From assembly GCA_021521415.1 (NCBI GenBank), contig JAIQDT010003796.1:186001-250000 (forward strand): DNA of 64,000 bases. The letters are read 5' to 3'. A model generated the notes under the pieces. That model saw nothing but the letters and a program-made list of their open reading frames with translations, was not told the DNA's origin and did not search any database. The stretch is from Bidens hawaiensis. Taxonomy: Eukaryota; Streptophyta; Magnoliopsida; Asterales; Asteraceae. Below are positions 14,063 through 26,335 of the stretch, one piece after another. A program made the position numbers and the translations under genes. Every line of letters starts with the position of its first letter. The stretch's first letter is position 1.

Positions 14063-17000
14063 TCATAAATAACACATCTCTCCAAATGGAAATTTTTCAA
14101 GAGCATGTAGCACCTCTTTCATATGTGGTCTCTTTTGTGGGACCGGTGATATACAACTGTAAGCAACTCTCAACAACGCCAACAAAGCCGCCTCTTTGCC
14201 CTCCAAGTCAGCACGTATCGCCACGTCAACCATTCGCAACACCCTTTTCTTTTCTTCAACCGTCAACGTGGCGCTCCACGTCATGCTAGCGGGCCCAAAC
14301 TCGTCCGACACAAAAACCTTTCCAGTTAGAAGTTCAAGCAATATAACACCATACGAGTATACGTCCCACTTTGGGCTGGGCTTTAGGTTCCTAAGCGACT
14401 CGGGTGCATAATATGGTGAAATGCAGCCCATAGAACTTGGGCTTGGGCTCAACTTTGGCCCAATGACCATATCTGTGAAACCATCTCGCGAAGTATTTGA
14501 CCTCTTGCTACCAAAGGTTCGGGTCGATCCACCTACTTTGCAACTCTGATCGCCAGCCAGCAATCTTTCAAGCCCAAAATCTCCTATCTTGGGCTCCATA
14601 TCGGACCCTAACAAAATATTACTCGGTTTGAGATTCCCATGCACTTGCTTCTTGTCATGGATGTACAATAGCCCACGGGCCGTGCCTATTGCTATCGTAA
14701 GCCGAACTTCCCACTGTAGCGGACAAGGCGATGATCCAACTTTTCCTACACATGATCCAACTTTTCCTACAAAAGGTACAAGTCAACAAAGCGTGTTAAT
14801 GATTTGGGACACAACAGTAAATAATTTGTATACTTTCGGAGAAAAATATATTATCTAGTTTGTTTTGTAAGGAATTATTTGGTTAAGGTTATATTTTATA
14901 AACCTCGTGGATACAAGTAGTCAAGGACCTTTATTGCTATTATACGCCATGGCCCATGGGTCAGTGTATTAATAAAACAAAGGATTCAGTTACAACTACT
15001 CCACCTCGGTCACCGTCAACAGCTCATTTTAGCATTAGTAAAGTTGGAAAGCTAGATTGCGCATGTGCATGCTGAGGAATTTTGTGAAAATATAAAATTA
15101 TATTTATTATTCCATACATTATTACAATATTTAGTGTTTTATATTCTTTAAATCTTAGCCTTCATAAAATAATTATTGAGAAAATTCCAAACTTGAAAAG
15201 TAATGCAACTTGATATATTGTTAAATAAAGTCATTATTATAACAATAACATTATAATTATGTACAATTATTAATTATTCTAAGTTTATAACAATAAAAAA
15301 CTATCCCAAAAAAGTTTTTAACTTATTACTCTAACCTGTGTAGTGGATCCAATTTTTATTTTTTTACCGAGGACGTGTAAGTTGTAACAAATTAGAACGA
15401 TAATTTTTTTTAGTATGATATGTTTTGCCATTCAAAAGGAGGAGGTGACGGCGTAACTTGTTGCCCGCATGCCTGTCTTCTATTTAATTGGATCATTTTA
15501 TTATAATGATTTAACAAAATTTAAAATTAATTTTTTTTTTGTGAATTGCAAATAAAAATAAGTATTAAAAAAATCATGGAAGTCACTTCATGCAATCATA
15601 CCCAATCTAATTGTTACCAAATTATTTTGTGTTTTACTACTAAAATAAACTTTTTTTTCTAATGTGCACACATGATATGCTATATTGCACCGAAAGATAA
15701 ATAGAGTAAAAGATGACTTACTATAACGTGCATTGGCTAAGTTACCATAGGGAATGTAGTCGTAAATAACAAGCTTCTCTTCCGCACCCCAATAAAATCC
15801 ACGGACCCGAACCAGGTTCGGGTGAACCAGTCTGGCAATCAGCCGAACCTGGTTCTCAAAGTCCTTAAACCTTTCCAACCCATTTTCCCAATTCGTCTGA
15901 CCGCCAACGCGGTCCCATCCTCCAACACCGCCTTGTAAATAATACTTGACCCTGACGTCCCAAGTACATACGCAGACGCTTTCAACAACGTCTCGAGCTC
16001 GAGCCCTTTTCCTCCCCCGTCAACCGTCACCAACCCGTTGTTAAATCATCAGTTTTATTGTTATTATTATTACTACTATTATTATTATTTTCAGATTCTA
16101 CCCTTTCGGTATCCGAGCCAGACATTTCACTTAACTCTTCGCCTTCGACACTTTTTCGCTTAATAATACACCCCCACGACCGCAACGTTTTACGCTCGTC
16201 ACCGTCCGATGACGCCTCCCACTCATTATCTTGATTATTCGCACCTTTTTCATTAACGGCTGGTGAACAAGCTGACGTCTTTTCAATATATAAATAAAAA
16301 TAAACACTAAAATCGCCACCACCGCAACATCTCCTACTACAATTCCCACTATCGTACTCGTTTTAAACCCTTTTTTTTTCGATGTTGAACCGGATGTATT
16401 ATTCGAAGAATTATTCGAATGAGACGACGGGATCGTTTCGGGGAAACCCGCGATTGCTGGCGGGTACGTGGAAGCCGTTGAAGGAATAACACATAATTCC
16501 TTGAACGGCTTCCCACAAAGCCCTCGGTTTCCAGCGAACGAACTCGCATTTTGGTTAAACAACACGCCGGATTCCGGAATAGCTCCGGTGAGATTATTAT
16601 ACGATAAATCAATCCTCGCATTTGCCGGAATCTTGTTCGCAAATCCCGCCGGAAATATTATTATGTGAAACATTAAAGTATTCAATACCACCACCGCCGC
16701 CAAAATTATCCGGTAACGTCCCGTTAATAAAATTGCTTGATAAATCCAAAACTTTAATAAAATCAAACCCGCCGGAGATATAATTATCGTTTAATAAAAC
16801 CACCGTCAAGTTGGGTAACATCGCAAGGCTTTCCGGCAGCTTTCCGGTTAATAAGTTACCGGAAAAATTAAGTGACCGGAGACTATTCCAACCTCCGTCA
16901 AGTTCAATAACCTCGCCGGAGATTAAATTATTCGATAAATCGAGCACCTGAAGCTCCGGTGCGGTGTATAACGATAAGGGTATTGACCCGTTGACCGAAT

Positions 17001-17286
17001 TGTTGGAAAAGTTGACTTCTTGAAGGTGTTCGATTAAACCCAAATTGGCGGGAATGGATGCGATGAGTCCGGAATTAGGAAGTGAGATTCCGGTGACACG
17101 TGTATCGGTGCAAACGACGCCGTTCCATGAGCATGGAGTGTCGTCGGACGTGGATAATGCGTTTGTCGGGTCGGATAAGACGGAGTATTTGAATGAGAGT
17201 AAGAGGATGCCGTCGGTTGTGAGACTGAAGGTTGGATGGGTTGTTATTATTATGAGTAGAAGGATTAAGTTGCTAATGGTTATCAT
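14063..17286 (-). pseudogene. LRR receptor-like kinase (atypical, HGN type), multiply frameshifted
   Basis: Two exons on the minus strand, 17286-15722 and 14745-14063. In order there are a signal peptide (MITISNLILLLIIITT), an LRR N-cap (CSWNGVVC), several LRRs, a Pro/Ser-rich juxtamembrane part, a transmembrane helix (VGDVAVVAILVFIFIYIL), an acidic region, and a kinase-like domain with VHGNLKPSNILLG, IGDFGLERL, APESL and GVILLELLTGK. HGN replaces the catalytic HRD, as in the Arabidopsis At4g37250/At2g23300 group of probably inactive receptor kinases. The reading frame changes four times: near 16650 (end of LRRs), near 16270 (after the membrane helix), near 16045 and near 15885 (before ERFKDFENQVRLIA). 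LRRs also seem shortened by small in-frame losses. As written it cannot give a whole receptor. The family is clear; the orthologue is not fixed. Confidence 0.88.
14738..14778 (-). other. Duplicated splice acceptor, 21 nt apart
   Basis: On the minus strand TAG-GAAAAGTTGGATCAT occurs twice in tandem, giving acceptors whose exons would begin at 14766 and 14745. The spacing is 21 nt, so both choices keep the kinase frame and would differ by seven residues. Confidence 0.65.
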
Positions 17287-18697
17287 GGTGTTTGTGAAGA
17301 GGAATCATACATGTCTTGTTGAAAGAATGTGAGATTTATGAGTTAATAAAATCAGAATGGCATTTATGTGTGTGAGAGAGAGAGAATAAATATAGAAGTT
17401 GGTACATAGATGTTAAATGCTGGAAATTATATGAATTTGACTTTATCAAACTTTAGTTAATTATACTTAATTTACGTAGTAATTTGTTTTTATTAAAGTT
17501 TTATCGAGATAATGCTAAAATATTTAATGCTCTATGAATTTTTTTATTTCTCGCAACAAGTAAAAGTAAAATAATTATTTTGTCTTTTTTCTTTTTGTTA
17601 TATTGGGTTCGTGTCAAGTTTTTTTTGGGTCGTACGTTTATATCTTGTTTATTATACATAGTCGTTTAAAAAAAATTAAAATTATTTTGGTCTTTGAATA
17701 TACCGGGTAAGAGCATTCGTAATACATTCTCTGTTATTAATATGTTATAGAAATCGTTGAGCGCTAGTCGGACGGTAGGGTGTGGACGATTAAGATTGAA
17801 TTTATATGTAAATTTTTAAATAGAGACATGTATATCAAGTTTTATATATTAACTTTCTAATTTTACTGATTTTGACCAAATAGCAATTAATTTATGACTA
17901 GGAGATGAGGTATTGATTAACGATTAATTGGGACATAATTTTTACAACCATGGTTATTATCTATATATTTTATCTAGCTAAAAGTCCTTTATTTATAAAA
18001 CTGGTTTAATTTTTAAATAGCTGTCTCTTACGTCTCATTTTATGTTTCTATCAATATTTATTAATTAATAAATTTGCTATTTTCTTTCTCACTTACAAAA
18101 TATAAAGAAAAAATAGATAGAGATTACATAATAAACCTCTAAATTTAAAGAATGACAAGTCTTTAATTTAATATCTATAATAATGTCTATAATAATAGAG
18201 AATATAATAGAGAATGAGATAAGGTATCATATAAAATAAAAAATTTCTCTAAATTACAGGGAATGAGATGCGAGTTGGAACAACTTTCAAGTACTTAGGA
18301 TAAAAAGATTTTGTACTTTAATAATAGAGTTTCTTAAGTGTCTTTCAATAGTTATTTAAAGGTTTTTAACTTTTTATTCATCTCTAAAAACATTTTTTGA
18401 TAAAATTTTATAGATGTTAAGTTTTAAAATTAAGTTAAGCAAATAAACTGTTACTTTATTAAAAGTTATAAGCAGACAAGGACTAAAAATTTTGATTTTT
18501 GATAAACAATGTATACATGCTAATACAATCACAAATGTAGTGTAAAAGGAAGTTTTTACCTATTTTTAACATATTTGTATAATCTTAGTTATGTAATTTC
18601 TATAATTTTAATTTAATTGTAATTGTATTAACAATATATGATCAATTTATTTACTATATTTCATTTAATGGTCAAAGTTTAAAATTTTCAACAATTA

Positions 18698-18725
18698 CCC
18701 GTATAACACACGGGCCTCAAACTAG
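18698..18725 (+). mobile_element. Helitron-like 3' terminus
   Basis: ACCCGTATAACACACGGG can form a short CCCGT/ACGGG hairpin, followed after seven bases by CTAG and then T, the expected 3' end of a plant Helitron (hairpin, CTRR, T). The 5' end was not identified, so element length is unknown. Confidence 0.45.
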
Positions 18726-18918
18726 TAAACAAATATAAGTTTGGTTACTATTACTTAAACGGATTAACTATAGTATTTGGTTATTTTTTAACAAATTCTG
18801 TTTTTGAGATTTCATGTTTATGTTAAACGTACGAATAGCATATTTGGTAGGTGACAGCATCCACATGTAGAATGGGACAGTTGCAAAACCTCATAATCAT
18901 ACGATTGACTTTTATATC

Positions 18919-18945
18919 ATATATATATATATATATATATATATG
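18919..18945. repeat. (AT)n microsatellite
   Basis: Uninterrupted AT dinucleotide repeat of about 13 units. Confidence 0.85.
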
Positions 18946-19304
18946 TTTGTACTTTCTAATATTGAAGTATCGCTACCAACATAAACATAAAAGTAGTGTT
19001 TTTCTTTTTTATGTGAAACGTTATCTTCACAATGTGAAAAAAACTAAACAAGCTTTAGAGAATTCATGACTTTTAGTGGAATCGATGGAAACAACCCTGT
19101 GCACTATAGTACTTGTGTTTACGTTTTAAATGTTTAAAAACTAAGATAGACGGTTGAAATACATAAAAGCATGCAAATAAGTTTTCAACAAGAAAACAAA
19201 TCGTTCAAATATGAAAAAAAACATATACAATGTTATGTTTGTTCTCTACATAACCATAACTGATCAAAGACTAAGTTTGTTTCAAAGTCAAATTTATTTT
19301 ACTT

Positions 19305-19378
19305 CTCACAACTCGAACTAAGGACCTTCGGGTGTTTAAAAATTTTTGTCTCTACCACTAGGCCACCAACCAACACCC
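19305..19378 (-). mobile_element. tRNA-derived SINE 5' remnant
   Basis: On the minus strand the sequence holds GGTGGCCTAGTGGTAGAG, an A-box match (TGGCCTAGTGG), and about 35 nt later TTAGTTCGAGTTGTG, a B-box-like motif. This is the RNA polymerase III promoter layout of tRNA-derived SINEs. Both ends are undefined. Confidence 0.5.
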
Positions 19379-19727
19379 TTAAACAAAACTAGCGTGACTT
19401 CAATGCCTTGCTTTGTTAAAACCAACACGTTTCAAGCTTTTCATAAATATAAAAAAGATATTATGCATGAATGTTTTACTTTCTTTAAAGATGCATATAC
19501 TGCAAAATAGCTCACAACATATTGAATAGTCGAGACTCTAGATGAGCCTCATCCACTCCACTGAGATATCTCACTCTAAACTTCAATCGCAAAGCGACAT
19601 GAAATTAAGACACAAGCAACGATTCAAAACTAGGGAGCAAAAAAAGCAAACATCCATATTGTTAACTTATTTCTCTAATCATAAGGCCAAAAACTCTACG
19701 TCATTATCAACTTATTACACCTAACAA

Positions 19728-20320
19728 CATATTTTTAAAGCTTTGGATCATGGGTGTTTCTTTAAAGAATGTTAATTAAGCTAATAAGCTTTTCCTAAAA
19801 TAAAAAAAAAAAGAACCATAGGCTTTATTTAAAATGTACTAACCCAAACACCCTAAGTACTCTTCAAGTTGTCTAAACATATTAATTTTGAAGCTTTGGA
19901 TCAGGGGTGTTTCTTCAATGAATGCTAATTATTAATTAAGCTAATAAGTTTTTCCTAAATAATACTCCCTCCGTCCCATTATAAGTGTCCTAGTTTGACT
20001 TTTCAAGTTTTTCTTTTGCAACCTTGACCTTAAATATTTTTGTTCGTGTCATATAATACTTGATTAAAATTATATTAATGTAAAATACATTTAAACCAAT
20101 CCATTCATATATTTTACATCAAGTATTATATAACACAAACAAAAATATTGTCGGTCAAAATTAAACAAAAAAGACTTGAAAAATCAAACTAGAACACTTA
20201 TAATGGGACGGAAGGAGTAATAATAGAAAAGAACCATAGGCTTTTTATTTAAAATGCACTAACCCAAACACCCTAACTAACACTTAAAGTTGTCCAAACA
20301 TATTAGCAATTCTTGTTTTT
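19728..20320. repeat. Tandem duplication with a MITE in one copy
   Basis: A unit of about 153 bp with GCTTTGGATCA, GGGTGTTTCTT, TAAGCTAATAAG, AGAACCATAGGCTTT and CTAACCCAAACACCCTAA occurs twice, beginning near 19738 and 19891. The second copy is interrupted by the Stowaway element at 19965-20217; the first copy keeps the uninterrupted site. Confidence 0.8.
19965..20217. mobile_element. Stowaway-type MITE
   Basis: A 253-bp element bounded by inverted CTCCCTCCGTCCCATTATAA and its near complement TTATAATGGGACGGAAGGAG, flanked by TA at 19963-19964 and 20218-20219. These are hallmarks of Tc1/mariner-derived Stowaway MITEs. It has no coding capacity. Confidence 0.92.
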
Positions 20321-21110
20321 TGTTACCTGTTCTAGATAAAAATTACTTTAAACCAATAAATAATGAATAAACTTTTCACACACTCATCACTCATGTGCCA
20401 CCTATCCACTCCCAAACCCAAGCCAATAGAAAGTTAGGCAAGGCTGTTGTGGTAAAGTCAAACCTTGATCTATGAATCCTCATTTGACCCGGTCTCGTAT
20501 ATCATAGTAATTATTATACCAATCACCCATTAAAATAATTTAAATCTTTTTATACGTTACTGACTTATATAGTTCTCAAGTAATTGAAGTGGATGTGAAC
20601 TAGACAAGAAATTAATTACATTAAAAAATGATAAGAAAATAACCAAATTTGTTGAATTCATCACAAAAAAATACGTTTATAGCCTTTAAAACCTTTTCTT
20701 TGTTTCATTCAAAGCTTATAATACAATAATATAACGTATAAAGTCAATTATGTACCATTAATCACTCTTAAAATAAGAAGCATTAACTATGTTAGAAAAT
20801 ATTCTAGAAGAACATGATGGATCTAGTGTTCGACCATGAGTCTTCTGTCTTAAATCTATTTCCTAGCCAACTTAACTTTAGTTTCGAGCCTTAAAAACTA
20901 ATTTGAAGTTATTCTTTTAGTTCTATGTATTAGAAGCTGTTTATCTAATGAGATGAAAAGTAAATAAACATCTTAGATATTCTTTAAAAATGTTTATATA
21001 AATGTTCTAAACAAAAAGTTTGCTAGCTGATTCTTTATTCTTTTGAAATTAAGTGTTTAGTAACCATACGAGCTAGTTATATAATCAGAAACACACACAC
21101 CAGTGCCTTA

Positions 21111-21299
21111 GGCCATGTGTAGTGGGCGAGAAATAGGGGCGAAATGGGGCGCGAACACCGCCTCCCCCAGGCTACAAATGGGGCGAATTGTGGGTGGGCT
21201 ACAACATCATTACACCCAAAAAACAAAAACACATCATTTGCTGACTGGACGTCACATTACGCAAAACGCCCCATTTTATAGCCCCTCCACTACACAGTC
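21111..21299. mobile_element. PIF/Harbinger-type MITE
   Basis: A 189-bp element flanked by TTA at 21108-21110 and 21300-21302. The ends are inverted: GGCCATGTGTAGTGGGCGAG on the left and the complement of GACTGTGTAGTGGAGGGGC on the right. The interior is GC-rich compared with the surroundings and holds no gene. A TTA target duplication and G-rich inverted ends fit PIF/Harbinger. Confidence 0.75.
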
Positions 21300-21513
21300 T
21301 TAGTAATAAACTAGACCAAATAAACCGAAACTTACATTGTATACATAACTTTTAAGATGTTATGACTGAAAACTAATAAGAATCTAATATTTTTATAGTG
21401 GGGGAATAATCCGGTTAAGTTTTCCTTTCATATTAGTGGCCTATAAAGCTATGTCTATAACTTATCAAATTATAAACTTATATTTAATTTGAACATGGTT
21501 TGTTTTATATTTT

Positions 21514-21900
21514 CATCATCATCATCATCGTACTCAGTATATCCCACCAATAACAATGCTATGGTAGGGTCTGAGGAGGGTAAGATGTAGACAGCCTTAC
21601 CTATATCCCATAGGGATAGAGAGGCTGCTTCCGGTGAGACCCCGGCTCGATAGTAGTTTTGAATCAAGCCTTGGACATAAGACACATAACACTCAATCAT
21701 CGGGACACCGGCTGATTGGTGCATGTGCCCTTGTCTTTCGGCTATCAACGCCACCACATGATGGCTGATTAACCTTCCTCCACTTTTAACGTTATTTTCA
21801 CGTGATTAGTAAAATAACGTCAAAATTAGTGCAATTTTACTTTTGCCCACCCAAGGGTTCACACATATATACATTATATGTGCGCACCGCAAACAGGGCG
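21514..21900 (-). mobile_element. SINE, second full-length copy
   Basis: A 387-bp copy of the element found in EB1C, same orientation, flanked by a perfect 18-bp duplication TGGTTTGTTTTATATTTT at 21496-21513 and 21901-21918. Its 3' tail on the minus strand is (GAT)n. The short minus-strand open frame across it is a by-product. Confidence 0.88.
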
Positions 21901-21918
21901 TGGTTTGTTTTATATTTT

Positions 21919-23690
21919 GTATACAAGAATATGGTTGTCGTTAACCATGTGTTTGATGCTCGGGAAGGCCAGTAATTCCCAAAAATATACCCTTTGCCAG
22001 AGGATTAAAAGAAGCAGGAAGAATAGTTGTACGTTGTGCAGAAACGGTTGTACGTGTAGGGCATAGTGGAAGCTTTCACTCACTCCCACTAACTAAAAAG
22101 TAAAAAGTCACCTTTTCAAAAGACTTATGTAAATGATTACATTCCAAAATCTTAAATTAGTCAAAAAGAAAAGCTATATCCCAGCTGTAACACCACGTGA
22201 TTACGTATAATATTTTCCTTTCTTTTTTAACATAAATACAAAATTATATAGAGTGTTTCTTTGAACTTTTTTAACTCTATATTCCTATTTTGCTACATAA
22301 ATAATAATAATTATTATTAAATAATAATAATAGTAATAGTAATAATAAGACTTTGACTTAAATACATATATTCAACCACTGATATAGGAACGAGTGTATG
22401 CCACTAATAGAGAGAACACAACTGTTCTATAATTCAAACTCGGATTAGATTGGTTGTATACATATGCTAAATCTTTTAAAGTCACCCGACAACCGATTAC
22501 ACTCATTTAGTTAAAAAAACAGAGAAAGAGCTGTTGTATTTCACCAGACAACTATCTTTGATATCTCTCTTCTATAACAACGTCAAATAACAAAAATTAT
22601 ATCTTCCCATTTATTCTATTAACCATCTTTCATATTTCAACTATGCAAAGAATGTCTATCTTTCACATCAATCTCATTTTACAAGTTTTTCTTCGTAATT
22701 GATTTTTCCAGTGTAAAATTGATTATACATAGAAATAAACATATATGGTACGTTGCTCGCCATCCCTTTCGGCCCATACACATCTAATCAGGGTCATGTT
22801 GGATGGTGTGGACTACGGAGTGGGTTGGGTGGTGCTCCCGATCTTACTAGTTACCACAACATCACGTCACCCATCCCCCTACCATAACACGGCATCACAT
22901 CAACCATCCACTACCATAAAGCTTCATCTATAATATGCAAACAATATCTATATAGCGAAACCTAGATGATTCATCTATAAATGTGATTACATACTTTTTG
23001 TTTCCTGATGCGCGCTATAAGTCGATATGTTTATTTGATATTTTCGAATGGGGAATCCTTATTGTGAAACTGCACCTCCAAACACCATTTTGTTTTAAAC
23101 AAGTCTTTAGCATTTTATTATAGGTTATGGAATGAATCTTATGATTTTTGAGGCTGGGTTATGAATTAGTAGTTTTAATGATTTAATGCCTCATTCTAAT
23201 GGGCTCATACTCATGACCATGGGCTTCTCCTTAAGCAGAATCATTCTAATGGGCTAATAGTGAGCTCAATTCTCAACAATGATCCAATAAGACAAGAAGT
23301 TCATATACTCCGTCTACTAAAGTACATATTCTCACGTCGAATGCTGGTCAAAACACCCATAGATCCGCCTATGGCGAGACTAATGATTGACATGATCATG
23401 CAATGGATATTGCGCGCTAAAACAATTACAAGGTAAATAAGACCCTAAACCAAGTTAAATTGAGCTCATGAATGACATACATATGGTCAGCTTGACAAAC
23501 AAGTTAAATTTTGTGACAACATAACTCCCCTAAACCAATCACAAGGTTAACACATTGTATTTCTCAATGTAATTATATAATATAATATGTGTAAAAATTA
23601 TATAATAAAATACACTTACGTCACACAAGTAAAAATATAAAAATACACCAAAATAAAATAACTGCAACACAATTCACCATCAATATCAAC
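21919..23690. other. Gene-free spacer
   Basis: AT-rich; an AAT-rich simple repeat at about 22300-22350 and no recognisable gene. The 3' side of the oxidoreductase gene begins near 23690. Confidence 0.5.
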
Positions 23691-26335
23691 TTATTTCCCA
23701 ACAAAGCGAGCCGGACTAAACCGAGTAAGATCCACAATGGTGGAGCAACCATCCATGACAAGCTCGGCCATGGCAGCCCCCGTGGCAGGCCCGTTTAGTA
23801 TCCCCCAACAACTGTGTCCTGTCGCCACATAACACCCTTTCATGCCCGGAAGCTCACCGATCACAGGAACACTGTCATCAGTACAAGGTAGGAAACACGC
23901 TTGTTCTGCTTTCACCTCACTTTCTTCCCCTAAATAGCTTGACACCGTCGAAGCTACCCGTTTTAATACCCTGATCGAGTCAGGGTTCGGTTCGATCTCC
24001 TCCGGGTTATCGGGAACCTCTTCTTGGGAAGACATTCCACATATGTACACTTCTCCTGTAAAACCCAACAATTTTACTCCCTTGCTGATACATAAAAAAC
24101 AAATATTTATTCTTCAAATTTTTTTGCATATTTGTTTCAAATTACAAATTTACATCATTTTATAAACATTTATAGTTAAAACTTTAATAATTTGATGTTA
24201 AACAGGTCATCCAGCAAAACTTTCAAGCTCGACACGAACATGGCCCATGAGCTCGTTTAAACTTAATGTGTACGAGTTAATGCAAAACTGACATGAGCCC
24301 ATTTAAACTCCTCAAAAGCCCAAATTTAACCCGAGCCCGTTCAAAATACACAAAAGCACAAAATTAGCCCGAACCCGTTTAAACTACACAAAAGCCCAAC
24401 ATTAATACGAGATCGTTTAAACTAAACAAAAGCCCAAAATTAACCCGAGCCCATTCAAACTGCACAAAAGCCTAAAATTAGCCCGAGCCTGTTTAAACTA
24501 CACTACAGACCAAATTTAACCCAAAGCTCGTTTAAACTACACTATAGCCAAAAACTAACCCGAGCCCGTTCAAACTACACAAACGCCCAAACTAACCCGA
24601 GCCCATTCAAACTACACAAAAGCCCAAATTAACAGGAGCCCGTTCAAATAAGCAAACGCCCAAAATTAACACGAGACCGTTCCAATTTCAAGCTGAGCCT
24701 TTTTGCCTAAAACTTTTAAAACAAAAATATAAAATTGGTTATTGTAACAAACACTTACCAGTGGGCCGAGGATAAATTTCAGGGTCCATGGGCTGTCCAC
24801 CATGGGCCGGGTAATAACTAAGAAACAAAGCATCAGCCGATATCGCATCCGCATCCTTTGGTTCCAAAACTACACTATGGGCTTTAAGTCCGTGAACACG
24901 AACCAAAGATGACAACAACTTAAACTTACTAGTCCACGGCCCAAGAGCCAACACGACCGCATCACCCTCAATCACACCGTCATCCACCACCACCGTTACC
25001 TTCCCTCCACCCGTCTCCACCGTCTTAACTTTACCAGGAAGCACCTTTACGCCATACTCTGCCACCGCCTTCTCCAACAACCTCCGAGTAAACAATTGTG
25101 GGTGAACTTGGGCCGTAGTGTTTGTCGTACCTAAGGGAGAGCAACTTAACCGTCATAACCATTAATCAAACCATAACCGGCATAATCGAACTGATTTAAC
25201 CAATAACCGACATAACCAGTGGATCGGTTTGAATGAATTTTTGGAAACCGGCAAATGCGGGTCAGTTTTCATTAAAGATAATTTCAAACCCGCCATACCC
25301 GAACCGACCCATTTATTTAACCAACAATATGTTTGGGATTAACTTTCACCAAACATATTGTCGGATAATACCATTAAGATGTTTTCGGTTCAACGTTTGT
25401 TATCGAATTAACTTGAATTTCATTGTTAAATTATATAATGTTGTTTTTTAATGTTTGGTATTAAATAATCAAGGTTGTTCAAAAAGCTCACGGCTTGTGG
25501 CTCACTCGATAAAATCCCGAATAAAACTTGCTAAAAAACATGATTTTAAACAATGAGCTGAGTTGGCTCACTTTTGTAACCGAGCGAAAATCAACCCAAG
25601 CTCGGCTCTGGTTATGGCTCGATCTTACGCTTGTTTACCTTCAAAATCGAGCTCAATCCTAGTTGAGCCGCTCAAGCTCAAAACCACCCCGGATCAACTC
25701 GTGAACAGTCAAAGGTATATTAATATCATGAATTATATATTTTTGTTGGATTATGTCATGTCGTTTTTTTTTATTTTATATGGTACAAACTTTTAAGCTC
25801 AACTACATTTTTTTAGTAACAGTCACGTCATAACTTTCAAAACCGATTAACCAAAACCACCCCAAATCAACTCACGCACACCCCTAGACTCAGTACCAAT
25901 AGTTTTTGGGCTTTTAACCGGGCCGTCAATCCAATCCGGAAGCGTTGACTCTTTCCCTCTGCGTTGACTTTCTGACTCAGTGACTGAAAGGCTAAGGGTA
26001 TTAACCGGACGGTAACCATACGATTCTTTACCGTTTAATTCTTCAGCGAGTGTACGGTGAAGATTAAAACTGGCACGTGCGAGTGAAGACACGGGCCCAC
26101 CATCGCACCAGTCTAAAGCTAAGAAGCCGCCGGCTTTGCCTGATGCGGCGCAGGCGATTGATGATTGCTCGATTAATGTTACGGCGGCGCCTTTTTTGGA
26201 TAGGAAGTAAGCCGTGCATACGCCGATGACGCCGCCGCCGCAGACGAGTACTCGTTTATTAGGCGGTGTAACCTCCATTGAAGCTTTAACAGTGGTGAAT
26301 CTGGAAGGTATGAGAAACGGTGAGTTTAACAACAT
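23691..26335 (-). CDS. FAD-dependent oxidoreductase (DAO family)
   Basis: Three exons on the minus strand, 26335-25897, 25130-24759 and 24055-23691, join in phase with GT-AG introns to encode 391 residues. The N-terminal 20 residues (MLLNSPFLIPSRFTTVKASM) are rich in hydroxylated and basic residues and could be a plastid or mitochondrial targeting sequence; the second Met (20) is an alternative start. The FAD-binding Rossmann motif GGGVIG with CTAYFLSKKGAAVTLIEQ follows at about 33-58. Further family blocks are ASGKAGGFLALDWCD, QVHPQLFTRRLLEKA, VLALGPWTS, and the C-terminal GCYVATGHSCWGILNGPATG. The family oxidises small amines or amino acids with FAD; it resembles the plant proteins annotated as TDA3-like oxidoreductases. 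The substrate cannot be read from sequence. Intron 2 holds a minisatellite. No lesion is seen. Confidence 0.88.
24240..24690. repeat. Minisatellite in oxidoreductase intron 2
   Basis: About nine copies of a 40-48 bp unit containing CCCGAGCCCGTTTAAACTAC and ACAAAAGCCCAAAATTAA, degenerating at both ends. It fills most of the intron between 24758 and 24056. Confidence 0.8.

Larger units (their letters stand above)
17287..19962. other. Gene-free AT-rich region
   Basis: No gene is recognisable. The receptor-kinase promoter side lies at 17287-17500 with a GA-repeat near 17370-17390. A Helitron-like 3' end is at about 18700-18725, an (AT)n tract at about 18919-18944, and a tRNA-derived SINE remnant at about 19310-19375. 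Confidence 0.55.

Noticed and set aside
21470..21757. A 95-codon minus-strand open frame
   Set aside because: It lies within the second SINE copy and ends in its (GAT)n tail; no protein family resemblance.
22745..22933. A possible inverted-repeat MITE with TTGGATGGTGTGG and CCATCCACTACC
   Set aside because: The inverted ends are short and no target duplication could be found.
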